Counted from the stretch's first letter, positions 1 through 6,664 are shown. The stretch: 24,155 nucleotides of DNA from Clostridia bacterium (GCA_017396925.1 JAFQKM010000063.1:1-24155); one strand, 5' to 3'. Numbers and translations: made by a program. The notes: generated by a model not told the origin, from the letters alone.

Positions 1-29
1 AAGAAACAGATAAAAGAGGTGTTCCTCTC

Positions 30-782
30 GTGAATCATAAAATCAAGATCGAGATCTGCTGCGGCAGTGCCGAGGATGTGGCTATTGCGGCCCGCTGCGG
101 CGCCGACCGCGCCGAGCTTTCCTCCTGCCTGTATTTTGGCGGCCTGACCCCCAGTGTGGGCACCGTCGTCGAGGCGAAAAAGGCCGGTATTCCGGTGATG
201 GCCATGGTCCGCCCCCGCGAGGGCGGCTTCTGCTACAGCGCGGCCGAGCAGGTCGTTATGCTGCTGGACGCCCAGAGTATGCTGGGCGCCGGGGCCGACG
301 GCATCGTCTTCGGCGCACTGACCGAGGATCGGAAGATCGATCTGGGGCTGACCCGCCGTATGGTCGAGGTGGCCGAGGGCCGGGAGACGGTCTTCCACCG
401 CGCCTTCGATCTGATCGAGACCAACTGGAAGCGCAGCCTTTCCCAGCTGATCGATCTGGGGGTCACCCGTATATTGACTTCGGGTTTTGCCGCCACCGCT
501 CCACAGGCTGTGGATACGCTGGCCGAAATGGTGCGCTTTGCCGGCGGCGCCATCGAGATCCTGCCGGGCAGCGGCATTCGCCTGAACAATGCCGTAGAGC
601 TCTGCCGCCGCACAGGCTGCGATCAGGTACATACCTCGGGCGGCCAGCTGCGGCTGCTCGACCCCAGCGAGGGATTTTCCGATCGGGTATCCTTTACGCC
701 CGATGTACCGCCGCAGGCAGGTTACGGCCGCACCAATGAAGAAACACTCAGGCAGTTTGTACGGGAGGTCAAGGGAATATGA
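30..782 (+). CDS. cutC: CutC family TIM-barrel protein
   Basis: A 250-residue protein matching the whole CutC family. Visible family segments are ADRAEL (residues 25-30), GGLTPSVG (37-44), MVRPREGGFCYS (59-70), then FGALTED, FHRAFD, ILTSG and a late PGSGI glycine loop. CutC was named for copper tolerance in E. coli, but its biochemical role in bacteria is unsettled; the fold is a cytoplasmic TIM barrel. The start is GTG at 30, chosen because an AGAGGTG ribosome binding site lies at 15-21 and the family's first beta strand (IKIEICC) begins right after it. The stop overlaps the ATG of the ROK kinase by 4 bp, so the two are translationally coupled. Placement ahead of a sugar kinase and nagA argues for a role near amino-sugar metabolism rather than copper; that is inference. 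Family assignment is secure, function is not. Confidence 0.88.
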   Translation: MNHKIKIEICCGSAEDVAIAARCGADRAELSSCLYFGGLTPSVGTVVEAKKAGIPVMAMVRPREGGFCYSAAEQVVMLLDAQSMLGAGADGIVFGALTEDRKIDLGLTRRMVEVAEGRETVFHRAFDLIETNWKRSLSQLIDLGVTRILTSGFAATAPQAVDTLAEMVRFAGGAIEILPGSGIRLNNAVELCRRTGCDQVHTSGGQLRLLDPSEGFSDRVSFTPDVPPQAGYGRTNEETLRQFVREVKGI

Positions 783-1654
783 AGGTACTGGCCATCGACG
801 TCGGGGGAACGGCCATCAAGTCGGCCCTCGTCTGTGACAACGGAGAATTGATCGATTTCCGCGAGCTGCCCACACCGGCGGTCATCGCGGAAGGTATTCT
901 GGAAGCGGCCAGGGGCTACAGCGGCTATGCGGCTGTCGGTATCAGCACGGCCGGCCTGGTCGATTATAAACAGGGTGTTGTGATTTTCAGCAGTGCCGCA
1001 TTGGGCTATCGGGACAACGAACCGCTGGCCGAAGAGATCGGCAGCGTGCTGGGCGTGCCGGTCGTTGTGGAAAACGACGTCAATGCCGCCGCGCTGGGCG
1101 AAGCCAAGTTCGGCGCCGGCCGCGGATGCAGCGATTTTGTCTGCCTGACCTACGGCACTTCGATCGGCGGCGCACTCTATCTGAATGGGGATCTATACCG
1201 CGGCAGCCGCAATATGGCCGGCGAGATCGGCCATGTGGCCACCCATGCTTTCGGGCGTCCCTGCCCCTGCGGCAAGCAGGGCTGCTATTCGGAATATGCA
1301 TCGGTAACAGCGCTGGTGCGCATGGCCATGGAGGTCGATCCGGCCTATGCCAGCGGCCGCATCATCGCTGAAAAGATGGGCGGGGATCCCTGGCTGATGG
1401 CAGCTGTCAGCGCATGGGCCGACGAGGTCTGTGTCGGTCTGGCCGGGCTGATCCATGTCTTTGATCCGCCCCGTGTCATTCTGGGCGGCGGTGTTATGAG
1501 CGATCCGGCCATCGTCGATATCATTCGCGAGACGCTGCCCGAGCATATCCTCGCTTCCTACGGATCGGTGGAGATCCGTGGGGCCGAGACCGGCAATCGG
1601 GCCGGCCTGCTGGGCGCTGCCGCACTGGCATTCGGAGAGGCGGCGAAGGCATGA
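779..1654 (+). CDS. ROK family sugar kinase (probable N-acetylhexosamine kinase)
   Basis: A 291-residue ROK kinase. It has the N-terminal phosphate-binding strand IDVGGTAIKSALV (residues 6-18), the catalytic aspartate in VENDVN (D100), a second phosphate loop YGTSIGG (125-131), and the structural zinc site formed by GEIGH (148-152) and CPCGKQGC (162-169, Cys162/164/169). ROK kinases phosphorylate glucose, GlcNAc or ManNAc at C6 with ATP in the cytoplasm. The ATG overlaps the end of cutC and the TGA overlaps the start of nagA, 4 bp each, so all three are made from one message. Coupling to nagA makes GlcNAc or ManNAc a more likely substrate than glucose. The exact sugar cannot be read from sequence, so no gene symbol is given. 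Confidence 0.9.
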   Translation: MKVLAIDVGGTAIKSALVCDNGELIDFRELPTPAVIAEGILEAARGYSGYAAVGISTAGLVDYKQGVVIFSSAALGYRDNEPLAEEIGSVLGVPVVVENDVNAAALGEAKFGAGRGCSDFVCLTYGTSIGGALYLNGDLYRGSRNMAGEIGHVATHAFGRPCPCGKQGCYSEYASVTALVRMAMEVDPAYASGRIIAEKMGGDPWLMAAVSAWADEVCVGLAGLIHVFDPPRVILGGGVMSDPAIVDIIRETLPEHILASYGSVEIRGAETGNRAGLLGAAALAFGEAAKA

Positions 1655-2682
1655 TCTATCAGAATGGATCGGTCTATCGCAGCGGCCGTATCGAGCGGCT
1701 GGATGTGGAGGTGCAGAACGGCGTCATCACGGCAGTCGCGCCGCAGATCGATGGGGAAGAGACCCTCGACTGCACCGGCCTGCTGCTGACCCCCATGCTG
1801 GCCGATATCCATACGCATGGCTGCCTGAACATCGATTTTACCGAGGCCGATGCTGCCGATCTGGCAGAAATGGCCGATTATTATACAAGCACCGGCGTGG
1901 GATTTTTCCTGCCCACCATCATCTCGTCGCCGTGGGAGGCTTATTCCGAGATGGCAAAGCGCCTGCCCGACGTCAGACTTCGCCTCGAAGGTCCCTTCTT
2001 CGGTGTGGGCAAAAAGGGCGCCCATGACGAAAACTGCCTGACTCTGCCCGATCGGAGGCTGCTGGAAGAGATCGGTCTTGGCCACATCGCCATGGTCGAC
2101 GTCGACCCGGCCCAGCCGGGAGCGCTGGACCTCATCGAGTGGCTGGAAGGGCAGGGGATCCGTACATCGGTCGCCCATACCGAGGCCACCTATGCGCAGG
2201 CCATGGCGGCCTTCGACCGCGGCTGCCGCCACGTCACCCATCTTTTCAATGCCATGAACGGCCTGCATCACCGCGAGAGCGGCGTATTGGGTGCGGCCTT
2301 CGATCGCAAGGATGTGGTGGTCGAGCTGATCTGCGACGGCTATCATGTGTCGCCGCCGGTCGTTCGTATGGCCTTTGAGCTGTACAAGGGCCGCGTCTGC
2401 GTGATTTCCGACAGCTTCAAGACCATGGGCATCGAGACTGACGGCTGCGCCCGTCTGGCCGACGGCACCATTGCCGGCGCCGTCCAGAGCGTGGGGCAGA
2501 CCATCTTCAATCTGGAAAACTGGGGCATCCCATTGGAAGCCGCCCTCTATGCGGCCATCGATGTGCCCTACCGCGTCATGGGCATGGATGTGCCCGCCAT
2601 TGAGCCGGGGCAGAAAGCCTGCCTTGCGGCATTTGATCTGAAAACCAAGCTTCCCGTATGGCAGCTGCCTGCGGAGAGATAA
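1651..2682 (+). CDS. nagA: N-acetylglucosamine-6-phosphate deacetylase
   Basis: A 343-residue amidohydrolase-superfamily protein that removes acetate from GlcNAc-6-phosphate to give GlcN-6-phosphate. Landmarks are the HTHG metal motif (residues 54-57), the metal-ligand glutamate in EGPF (113-116), AHTEAT (His176), HLFNAM with the following HHRE (197-209), DGYH (His232) and the general-base aspartate in SDS (Asp253). It is shorter than many NagA proteins (roughly 380 residues), mainly through a compact N-terminal beta-sandwich. The segment after the catalytic Asp reads ISDSFKTMG where the family usually has TDAM-type sequence. The ATG overlaps the ROK kinase stop by 4 bp. Coupled with the kinase, it forms a phosphorylate-then-deacetylate salvage route feeding glycolysis or cell-wall synthesis. 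Function is well supported by the full motif set. Confidence 0.9.
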   Translation: MIYQNGSVYRSGRIERLDVEVQNGVITAVAPQIDGEETLDCTGLLLTPMLADIHTHGCLNIDFTEADAADLAEMADYYTSTGVGFFLPTIISSPWEAYSEMAKRLPDVRLRLEGPFFGVGKKGAHDENCLTLPDRRLLEEIGLGHIAMVDVDPAQPGALDLIEWLEGQGIRTSVAHTEATYAQAMAAFDRGCRHVTHLFNAMNGLHHRESGVLGAAFDRKDVVVELICDGYHVSPPVVRMAFELYKGRVCVISDSFKTMGIETDGCARLADGTIAGAVQSVGQTIFNLENWGIPLEAALYAAIDVPYRVMGMDVPAIEPGQKACLAAFDLKTKLPVWQLPAER

Positions 2683-2686
2683 AATA

Positions 2687-2692
2687 TGGAGG
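2687..2692 (+). promoter_or_regulatory. Ribosome binding site that sets the iadA start
   Basis: TGGAGG lies 8 bases before the ATG at 2701. An in-frame ATG at 2686 overlaps this site itself and has no binding site of its own, so 2701 is the better start. Confidence 0.75.
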
Positions 2693-2700
2693 TTGAACTT

Positions 2701-3870
2701 ATGGATAAGATGATCAAACTGATCAAGAATGCCAACGTCTATGCACCCGAGCATCTGGGCCTGCGCGACATTCTGATCTGCGGCAACAAGATCACACGCA
2801 TCGAAGAGAACATCGAGGGCTATGACGATCTGCCCGACGTCGATGTCTACGATGCACGCGGCATGATCGTGGCCCCCGGCCTGATCGATCTGCACGTACA
2901 CGTCACCGGCGGCGGCGGTGAGCAGGGCCCCTCCTCCCGCGTACCCGAGATCGCCCTGTCGGAGCTGCTGCTCAACGGTGTTACCACCTGTGTCGGCATG
3001 CTGGGCACCGACGGCACCTCCCGCAGCCTGGAGAATCTGCTGAGTAAGTGCAAGGCCCTGAACGAAGAGGGTATGACCTGCTATATGCTGACCGGCGCTT
3101 ACCAGTATCCCTCGCCCAACCTGACCGGCAGCGTCATCCGCGACATCATGCTGATCGATGAATGCATCGGCTGCAAGGTTGCCATCAGCGACCACCGCGC
3201 TTCCAATCTGAGCTGCGACGAGCTGATCCGCCTGGCCTCCGATACCCGTATGGGCGGTCTGCTGTCGGGCAAAGCCGGCCTGCTGACCATGCATGTCGGC
3301 CTGGGCCGCAATATGCTCAATGACGTGCTCTACGCCATCGACCATACCGAGATCCCCGTCAAGACCTTCCTGCCCACCCATATGGGCCGCAATATCCCCC
3401 TGGTCAGCCAGGGCGTCAAGCTGACCGAGCTGGGCGGCCGTATCGACATCACGGCCAGCGATCCTGCCATTTCCGACAAGTCGGCCAGCGAAATGATCGC
3501 CTATGCTCTGCGCAGCGGCGCCGCCCCTGAGAGCCTGACCATCTCCAGCGACGGCTGCGGCAGCCAGCCCCGTTTCAATGAAAAGGGCGAATGCATCGGC
3601 CTCGACTATACCTCGCCCAAGGTCCTGCTCATCGAGCTGAAGAACTGCGTCTTCAAGGAAGAGATCCCCCTCGAGACCGCACTCATGTTCCTGACCTGCA
3701 ATCCTGCCAAGGTCATCGGCAAGGAAGGCGTCAAGGGCTGCTTGCAGGCCGGCGCCGACGCCGACCTGGTTGTCCTTAACGAGGATCTGGACATCGTCCA
3801 TGTCATGGCCAAGGGCGTTCACGCCGCCGATCAGGGCACAGCGCTGCTCAAGGGTCGTTTCGAACGCTAA
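2701..3870 (+). CDS. iadA: Isoaspartyl dipeptidase (beta-aspartyl peptidase)
   Basis: A 389-residue amidohydrolase that cleaves beta-aspartyl (isoAsp) dipeptides, products of damaged protein turnover. Binuclear-zinc residues are all visible: HVH (His65, His67), the bridging lysine in IGCK (Lys159, carbamylated in the family), His198 in TMHVG, His227 in LPTHMGR and the catalytic Asp284 in SSDG. Substrate residues Glu74 (GGGGE), Tyr134 (TGAY) and Arg230 are also present. With the start at 2701 every one of these N-terminal and central sites lies three residues before its E. coli IadA counterpart, which supports that start over the ATG at 2686. It follows nagA by 18 bases and is the last gene of the operon. 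No conventional T-tailed terminator follows. Its link to amino-sugar genes is not explained by known biochemistry. Confidence 0.93.
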   Translation: MDKMIKLIKNANVYAPEHLGLRDILICGNKITRIEENIEGYDDLPDVDVYDARGMIVAPGLIDLHVHVTGGGGEQGPSSRVPEIALSELLLNGVTTCVGMLGTDGTSRSLENLLSKCKALNEEGMTCYMLTGAYQYPSPNLTGSVIRDIMLIDECIGCKVAISDHRASNLSCDELIRLASDTRMGGLLSGKAGLLTMHVGLGRNMLNDVLYAIDHTEIPVKTFLPTHMGRNIPLVSQGVKLTELGGRIDITASDPAISDKSASEMIAYALRSGAAPESLTISSDGCGSQPRFNEKGECIGLDYTSPKVLLIELKNCVFKEEIPLETALMFLTCNPAKVIGKEGVKGCLQAGADADLVVLNEDLDIVHVMAKGVHAADQGTALLKGRFER

Positions 3871-3949
3871 AAAACCGCCTGTTTTCAGGAAAAAACTTTG
3901 CAGATTTGGGTCAAAACGCCCAAAAAGAGCGATTTGTTGTGTAAAGTGC

Positions 3950-3978
3950 TTGCAATGGGTAAAAAATAATGCTATACT
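3950..3978 (+). promoter_or_regulatory. Sigma-A type promoter of the rimP-nusA-infB operon
   Basis: A -35 box TTGCAA (3950-3955) and a -10 box TATACT (3973-3978) are separated by an ideal 17 bases. Transcription would begin near 3985, giving a leader of about 110 bases before rimP. Confidence 0.82.
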
Positions 3979-4005
3979 TTACGCGTAAGTGAGTAACGTT
4001 TTTGG

Positions 4006-4034
4006 AAAGAGTGGGGAATGCCCCACTCTTTCTT
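4006..4034 (+). promoter_or_regulatory. rimP leader hairpin, possible attenuator
   Basis: A perfect 11-bp inverted repeat (left arm 4006-4016, right arm 4021-4031) closes a four-base AATG loop and is followed by a short pyrimidine-rich run (CTTCGTT). It lies about 20 bases inside the predicted transcript and 60 bases before the rimP start. I recall similar GC-rich hairpins ahead of rimP in other Firmicutes. The T-tail is interrupted, so partial termination (attenuation) or mRNA protection are both possible. Confidence 0.6.
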
Positions 4035-4080
4035 CGTTATATTACGAACTATTTCTGAAACCAAAAGATCCGATTTTTGA

Positions 4081-4089
4081 AGGGGGAGG
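4081..4089 (+). promoter_or_regulatory. Ribosome binding site that sets the rimP start
   Basis: AGGGGGAGG sits 7 bases before ATG 4097. The frame is open upstream to 3989, but that part overlaps the leader hairpin and lacks a binding site. Confidence 0.85.
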
Positions 4090-4096
4090 TTTTTCA

Positions 4097-4561
4097 ATGC
4101 AGACAAAAGAACTGATCCGCAAGGTCACCGAAAAGTGTCTGCCCCTGTGCGAGGCCGAGGGTCTCTCGCTGTGGGATGTGACCTTTGAAAAAGAGGGCAG
4201 AAGCTATATGCTCTCGGTATTTGTAGACCGTGAAGAGGGCGTCTTCGTAGAAGACTGCGAGAAGATCAGCCGCGCACTCGATCCGTTCCTGGACGAGAAG
4301 CAGTTTGACAGCCTTCCGCCCTATACGCTGACCGTATCTTCGGCCGGCCTGGAACGCAGGATCGTCCGTCCCGAGCATTTCGCCTGGGCGACCGGCAAGG
4401 AAGTCGATGTGTCCTTCTACAAGGCACGCGACGGCGTAATGGGTCTTTGCGGCACACTGGTCCGCAAGGAGGACGACAAGATCGTTCTGGAACAAAACGG
4501 CAACCTGTTAGAGCTTGAGATGAGCGCTGTCGCCATGGTCAAGCTGCATTTTGAATTTTAA
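4097..4561 (+). CDS. rimP: Ribosome maturation factor RimP
   Basis: A 154-residue protein of the RimP (YlxS/DUF150) family, needed for maturation of the 30S subunit. The N-terminal alpha/beta domain (about residues 1-83) carries the family pattern of a short acidic strand (SLWDVTF), LSVFVDREEGVFVEDCEKISRA and VSSAGLERR; the C-terminal half (about 84-154) is the SH3-like barrel with GLCGTLVRKEDDKIVLE. Start at 4097 is fixed by a strong upstream ribosome binding site and by family alignment. It is the first gene of the operon, 17 bases before nusA, the conserved order across Firmicutes. Nothing unusual in the protein itself. Confidence 0.95.
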   Translation: MQTKELIRKVTEKCLPLCEAEGLSLWDVTFEKEGRSYMLSVFVDREEGVFVEDCEKISRALDPFLDEKQFDSLPPYTLTVSSAGLERRIVRPEHFAWATGKEVDVSFYKARDGVMGLCGTLVRKEDDKIVLEQNGNLLELEMSAVAMVKLHFEF

Positions 4562-4578
4562 AAGGAGAAAAAGAAGTC

Positions 4579-5649
4579 ATGAACATCGAGATGATCAAAG
4601 CGCTTGAGGACCTGGAGAAGGAAAAGGGCATCAAGAAGGCTTATATGCTCGACAGAATTTCTCAGGCCCTGGCAGCAGCCTATAAGGCTATGCACAAGTC
4701 CACCACCCAGAGCACTGCTCTGGACAATCTGTTCGTCAACATCGACGAGAACACCGGCGCCATTTCCATGCACGCTGTTAAGACCGTCGTGGAATACGAC
4801 GATAACCCCGCCAGCGAGATCACCATCGAAGACGCGATGGAATATGCAACCAATCCCCAGCTGGGCGATCAGATCCGCATCGAGGTCGAGGTTGCTGATT
4901 TCGGCCGCATCGCTACCCAGACCGCAAAGCAGGTCATTATCCAGGGTATCCGCGAGGCCGAGCGCGGCATGATCGTTGAGGAGTTTGCCTCCAAGGAGCA
5001 CGAGATCCTCACCGCCACCGTCACCCGTATCGATACACGCTACGGCAACGCCAGCATCGAGATCGCCGGTCCCAGAGACAAGACCGAGACCCTGCTGAGT
5101 GCCCAGGAAATGATCCGCGGCGAAGTCCTCCGCGAGGGCGACCGCGTCAAGGTCTATGTTGTCGAAGTCCGCAACGTCGGCAAGGGCCCCCAGATCGTTG
5201 TTTCCAGAACCCATCCCGGCCTGGTCAAGCGCCTGTTTGAGCTGGAAGTTCCCGAGATCCACGACGGCACCGTTGTTGTTCAGAGCATCGCCCGTGAGGC
5301 AGGTTCCAGAACCAAGATCGCTGTTTACTCGGCTGATGAGAATGTCGATCCCATCGGCGCATGCGTTGGCCCCAAGGGCGGCCGTGTTTCGGCCATTGTC
5401 GACGAGCTGAAGGGCGAGAAGATCGATATCATCAAGTATTCCGAAGATCCCGTTCAGTTTATCGCCGAGGCCCTGTCGCCCTCCGATGTCATCTCTGTCC
5501 AGCTGATGGAAGATGGCAAGAGCTGCACCGTTATCGTTCCCGACGATCAGCTGTCCCTGGCCATCGGCAAGGAAGGCCAGAATGCACGTCTTGCTGCGAA
5601 GCTGACCGGCTACAAGATCGATATCAAGCCTCAGTCGCAGGCACAGTAA
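4579..5649 (+). CDS. nusA: Transcription termination/antitermination factor NusA
   Basis: A 356-residue NusA of the short Firmicutes type, with no C-terminal acidic repeats. Order of domains: an RNA-polymerase-binding N-terminal domain (about 1-125), an S1 domain (about 140-210), KH1 with VGPKGGRV (263-270) and KH2 with IGKEGQNARLA (329-339). NusA binds RNA polymerase and nascent RNA hairpins and enhances pausing and intrinsic termination. AAAGGAGA lies 12 bases before the ATG. The striking point is the 3' end: codons 335-356, the stop TAA and the next six bases recur at 5785-5859 with eight purely synonymous changes (see the repeat entries). The protein as annotated is complete and ends in KH2 with the usual short tail, so this gene appears functional. 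Confidence 0.96.
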   Translation: MNIEMIKALEDLEKEKGIKKAYMLDRISQALAAAYKAMHKSTTQSTALDNLFVNIDENTGAISMHAVKTVVEYDDNPASEITIEDAMEYATNPQLGDQIRIEVEVADFGRIATQTAKQVIIQGIREAERGMIVEEFASKEHEILTATVTRIDTRYGNASIEIAGPRDKTETLLSAQEMIRGEVLREGDRVKVYVVEVRNVGKGPQIVVSRTHPGLVKRLFELEVPEIHDGTVVVQSIAREAGSRTKIAVYSADENVDPIGACVGPKGGRVSAIVDELKGEKIDIIKYSEDPVQFIAEALSPSDVISVQLMEDGKSCTVIVPDDQLSLAIGKEGQNARLAAKLTGYKIDIKPQSQAQ

Positions 5650-5655
5650 TTACAG
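5581..5655 (+). repeat. nusA 3'-end repeat, copy 1 (inside nusA)
   Basis: 75 bases covering codons 335-356 of nusA, TAA and TTACAG. Copy 2 (5785-5859) matches at 67 of 75 positions. The outer parts are identical (first 14 bases, last 30 bases) and all eight differences are synonymous third positions in the middle. Weak similarity extends six bases further left (GGCCAG versus GGCCGG). Confidence 0.95.
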
Positions 5656-5778
5656 CTGGCCTTCCGCACACTTCGGTGTGCCGCCGCGATAAGCGGCGCC
5701 GATTTCCGGCGATTCATTCGGCGGAAATCTATTGGATCCGAAGGGGTCCCTGCAAAATCGTAGATTTTGTGGGGAATG
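5656..5778 (+). repeat. Array of five predicted hairpins between the nusA 3'-end copies
   Basis: This 123-base segment is almost entirely foldable. The stems are: GCACAC/GTGTGC with a TTCG loop (5666-5681); CGCCGC/GCGGCG (5682-5698); GATTTCCG/CGGAAATC (5701-5729); GGATCC/GGGTCC with one G-T pair (5734-5749); and GCAAAATC/GATTTTGT with a three-base loop (5752-5770), which could be lengthened with CCCT/GGGG in competition with the previous hairpin. It has no convincing gene and no T-tract, so it is not a standard terminator. It resembles a short dispersed intergenic repeat of the REP/BIME or MITE kind, but no second copy occurs in this window, so that label is inference. In the mRNA it lies directly behind nusA. 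Confidence 0.75.
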
Positions 5779-5784
5779 GGCCGG

Positions 5785-5859
5785 AATGCACGTCTTGCAG
5801 CTAAACTCACTGGCTATAAGATCGACATTAAGCCTCAGTCGCAGGCACAGTAATTACAG
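5785..5859 (+). pseudogene. nusA 3'-end repeat, copy 2 (detached C-terminal fragment)
   Basis: A second copy of the last 22 nusA codons plus stop, 204 bases (68 codons) after the first and in the same reading frame. It encodes exactly the same 22 residues, from NARLAAKL to the terminal QAQ, with changed codons GCA, GCT, AAA, CTC, ACT, TAT, GAC and ATT. In-frame stops at 5647 and 5761 separate it from intact nusA and no ribosome binding site precedes it, so it should not be translated. It is best read as a remnant, or recombination end, of a nusA allele that was under protein-level selection. Confidence 0.85.
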
Positions 5860-5976
5860 ATTATATATTTCATAATATGTTTTTGCACGGATATGTGCCG
5901 GGCAAAAACACCGCAATCTACCTGTCAGAGCGAAACCGGAAACGGTTCGCCGGCAGATCATAAATCGGGAGGCTCT
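5860..5976 (+). other. ylxR upstream region with two hairpins
   Basis: An AT-rich stretch (5860-5880) is followed by a hairpin with arms GTTTTTGC (5879-5886) and GCAAAAAC (5902-5909) enclosing a smaller CGG/CCG stem. A second hairpin has a GAAA tetraloop between GCGAAACCG (5930-5938) and CGGTTCGC (5943-5950), with one bulged A. I found no good -35/-10 pair and no known riboswitch pattern. With the preceding repeat, about 327 bases separate nusA from ylxR, unusually long for this otherwise tight operon. Confidence 0.55.
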
Positions 5977-6264
5977 ATGCCAAAGAAAACACCCATGCGG
6001 CAGTGCGCAGCATGCCGTGAAAAAAAGGAAAAGTATGCCCTCGCGAGGGTGGTCCGCACCCCCTCCGGAGAGGTTTTATATGACGCCAAGGGAAAGGTCT
6101 CGGGCAGAGGCGCTTATATCTGCAAGGATCTGAAGTGTCTGGAAAAGGCCGTCAAGAGCCGTGCGCTGGCAAGAGCTCTCGAGTGCGATATACCCGACGA
6201 GGCCTTTGCCGAACTGCGGCGTCAGTTCGAGCAGCAGGAAATGGAGGCAACAGATGGACAATAA
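5977..6264 (+). CDS. ylxR: YlxR family RNA-binding protein (RNase P modulator family)
   Basis: A 95-residue protein of the YlxR (DUF448) family. The family core is visible: MRQCAAC with paired cysteines (Cys10, Cys13), VVRTPSGEV, GRGAYIC (43-49) and two further cysteines (Cys49, Cys54), then a helical tail. YlxR proteins bind nucleic acid; the B. subtilis member has been reported as a modulator of RNase P. Start chosen at 5977, preceded by GGGAGG at 5967-5972; the frame is open upstream to 5893 but that part resembles no YlxR protein. Its last 11 bases overlap ylxQ, so the two are co-translated. Its place between nusA and ylxQ-infB is the standard Firmicutes order. Confidence 0.92.
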   Translation: MPKKTPMRQCAACREKKEKYALARVVRTPSGEVLYDAKGKVSGRGAYICKDLKCLEKAVKSRALARALECDIPDEAFAELRRQFEQQEMEATDGQ

Positions 6265-6661
6265 CGAGATCCTGACATTTGTCGGCCTGATTCGCCGCGC
6301 CGGCCATCTGGCCGTTGGCGCAGACGATGTTGCCGAAAGCTGTGTGAAGGGTAAGGCACGCATCGTGCTGCTGCCCGACGATACAGCGGCCAATACCGTC
6401 AAGTGGATGGAATCGGCCGTCGAGCGCAAGGAGGTACCCATCCTCCGACCCGGCATCACCAAGAAAGACCTTGGCGAGGCGCTGGGCGTCGGCAGCTGTG
6501 CCGTCGCCGCCGTATGTGATACCGGCCTTGCCATCACCTTGAGCAAGAAGCTGGAAATGACAGAGCTGACTGCGCTTTTGGAGCAGAAGCTGGCCCGCGA
6601 GAAGCGCCGCAAGGCCAAGAAGCTCGCAGGCAAGGCCAATAGTTCGAAAAGGGGGAAATAA
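6254..6661 (+). CDS. ylxQ: L7Ae/L30e/S12e-type ribosomal protein YlxQ
   Basis: A 135-residue protein of the L7Ae RNA-binding family that accompanies infB in Firmicutes. Residues 1-100 give the alpha-beta-alpha fold: FVGLIRRAGHLAVGAD near the N-terminus, the strand ARIVLLPDDTA and the glycine-rich GEALGVGSCAVAAVCD. The tail (about 110-135) is strongly basic (EKRRKAKK), suiting contact with rRNA or a K-turn RNA. Start at 6254 is set by GGAGG at 6243-6247, which lies inside the end of ylxR; the 11-bp overlap implies translational coupling. The stop is only 3 bases before infB. The specific RNA target is not known to me. Confidence 0.9.
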   Translation: MDNNEILTFVGLIRRAGHLAVGADDVAESCVKGKARIVLLPDDTAANTVKWMESAVERKEVPILRPGITKKDLGEALGVGSCAVAAVCDTGLAITLSKKLEMTELTALLEQKLAREKRRKAKKLAGKANSSKRGK

Positions 6662-6664
6662 CCT

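Larger units (their letters stand above)
3871..4096 (+). other. Intergenic region iadA-rimP
   Basis: This 226-base gap holds a promoter and a leader hairpin, annotated separately. Two weak inverted repeats just after iadA (near 3884-3893 and 3905-3924) are followed by A rather than T on this strand, so they are not convincing terminators for iadA. How iadA transcription ends is unclear. Confidence 0.6.

Noticed and set aside
1558..3822. A 754-codon minus-strand open frame opposite nagA and iadA
   Set aside because: A mirror of GC-rich codon usage; the opposite genes carry complete catalytic motifs.
3884..3924. Inverted repeats after iadA as a terminator
   Set aside because: Stems are only 4-6 bp and are followed by A-runs on the plus strand.
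5361..5804. A 147-codon plus-strand frame across the nusA end and the hairpin segment
   Set aside because: It is an out-of-frame reading of nusA followed by hairpin DNA, with no ribosome binding site or domain.
5650..5859. Stop-codon readthrough extending NusA into the second copy of its own end
   Set aside because: Two in-frame stops (5647 and 5761) intervene, and intact NusA already has the normal family end.
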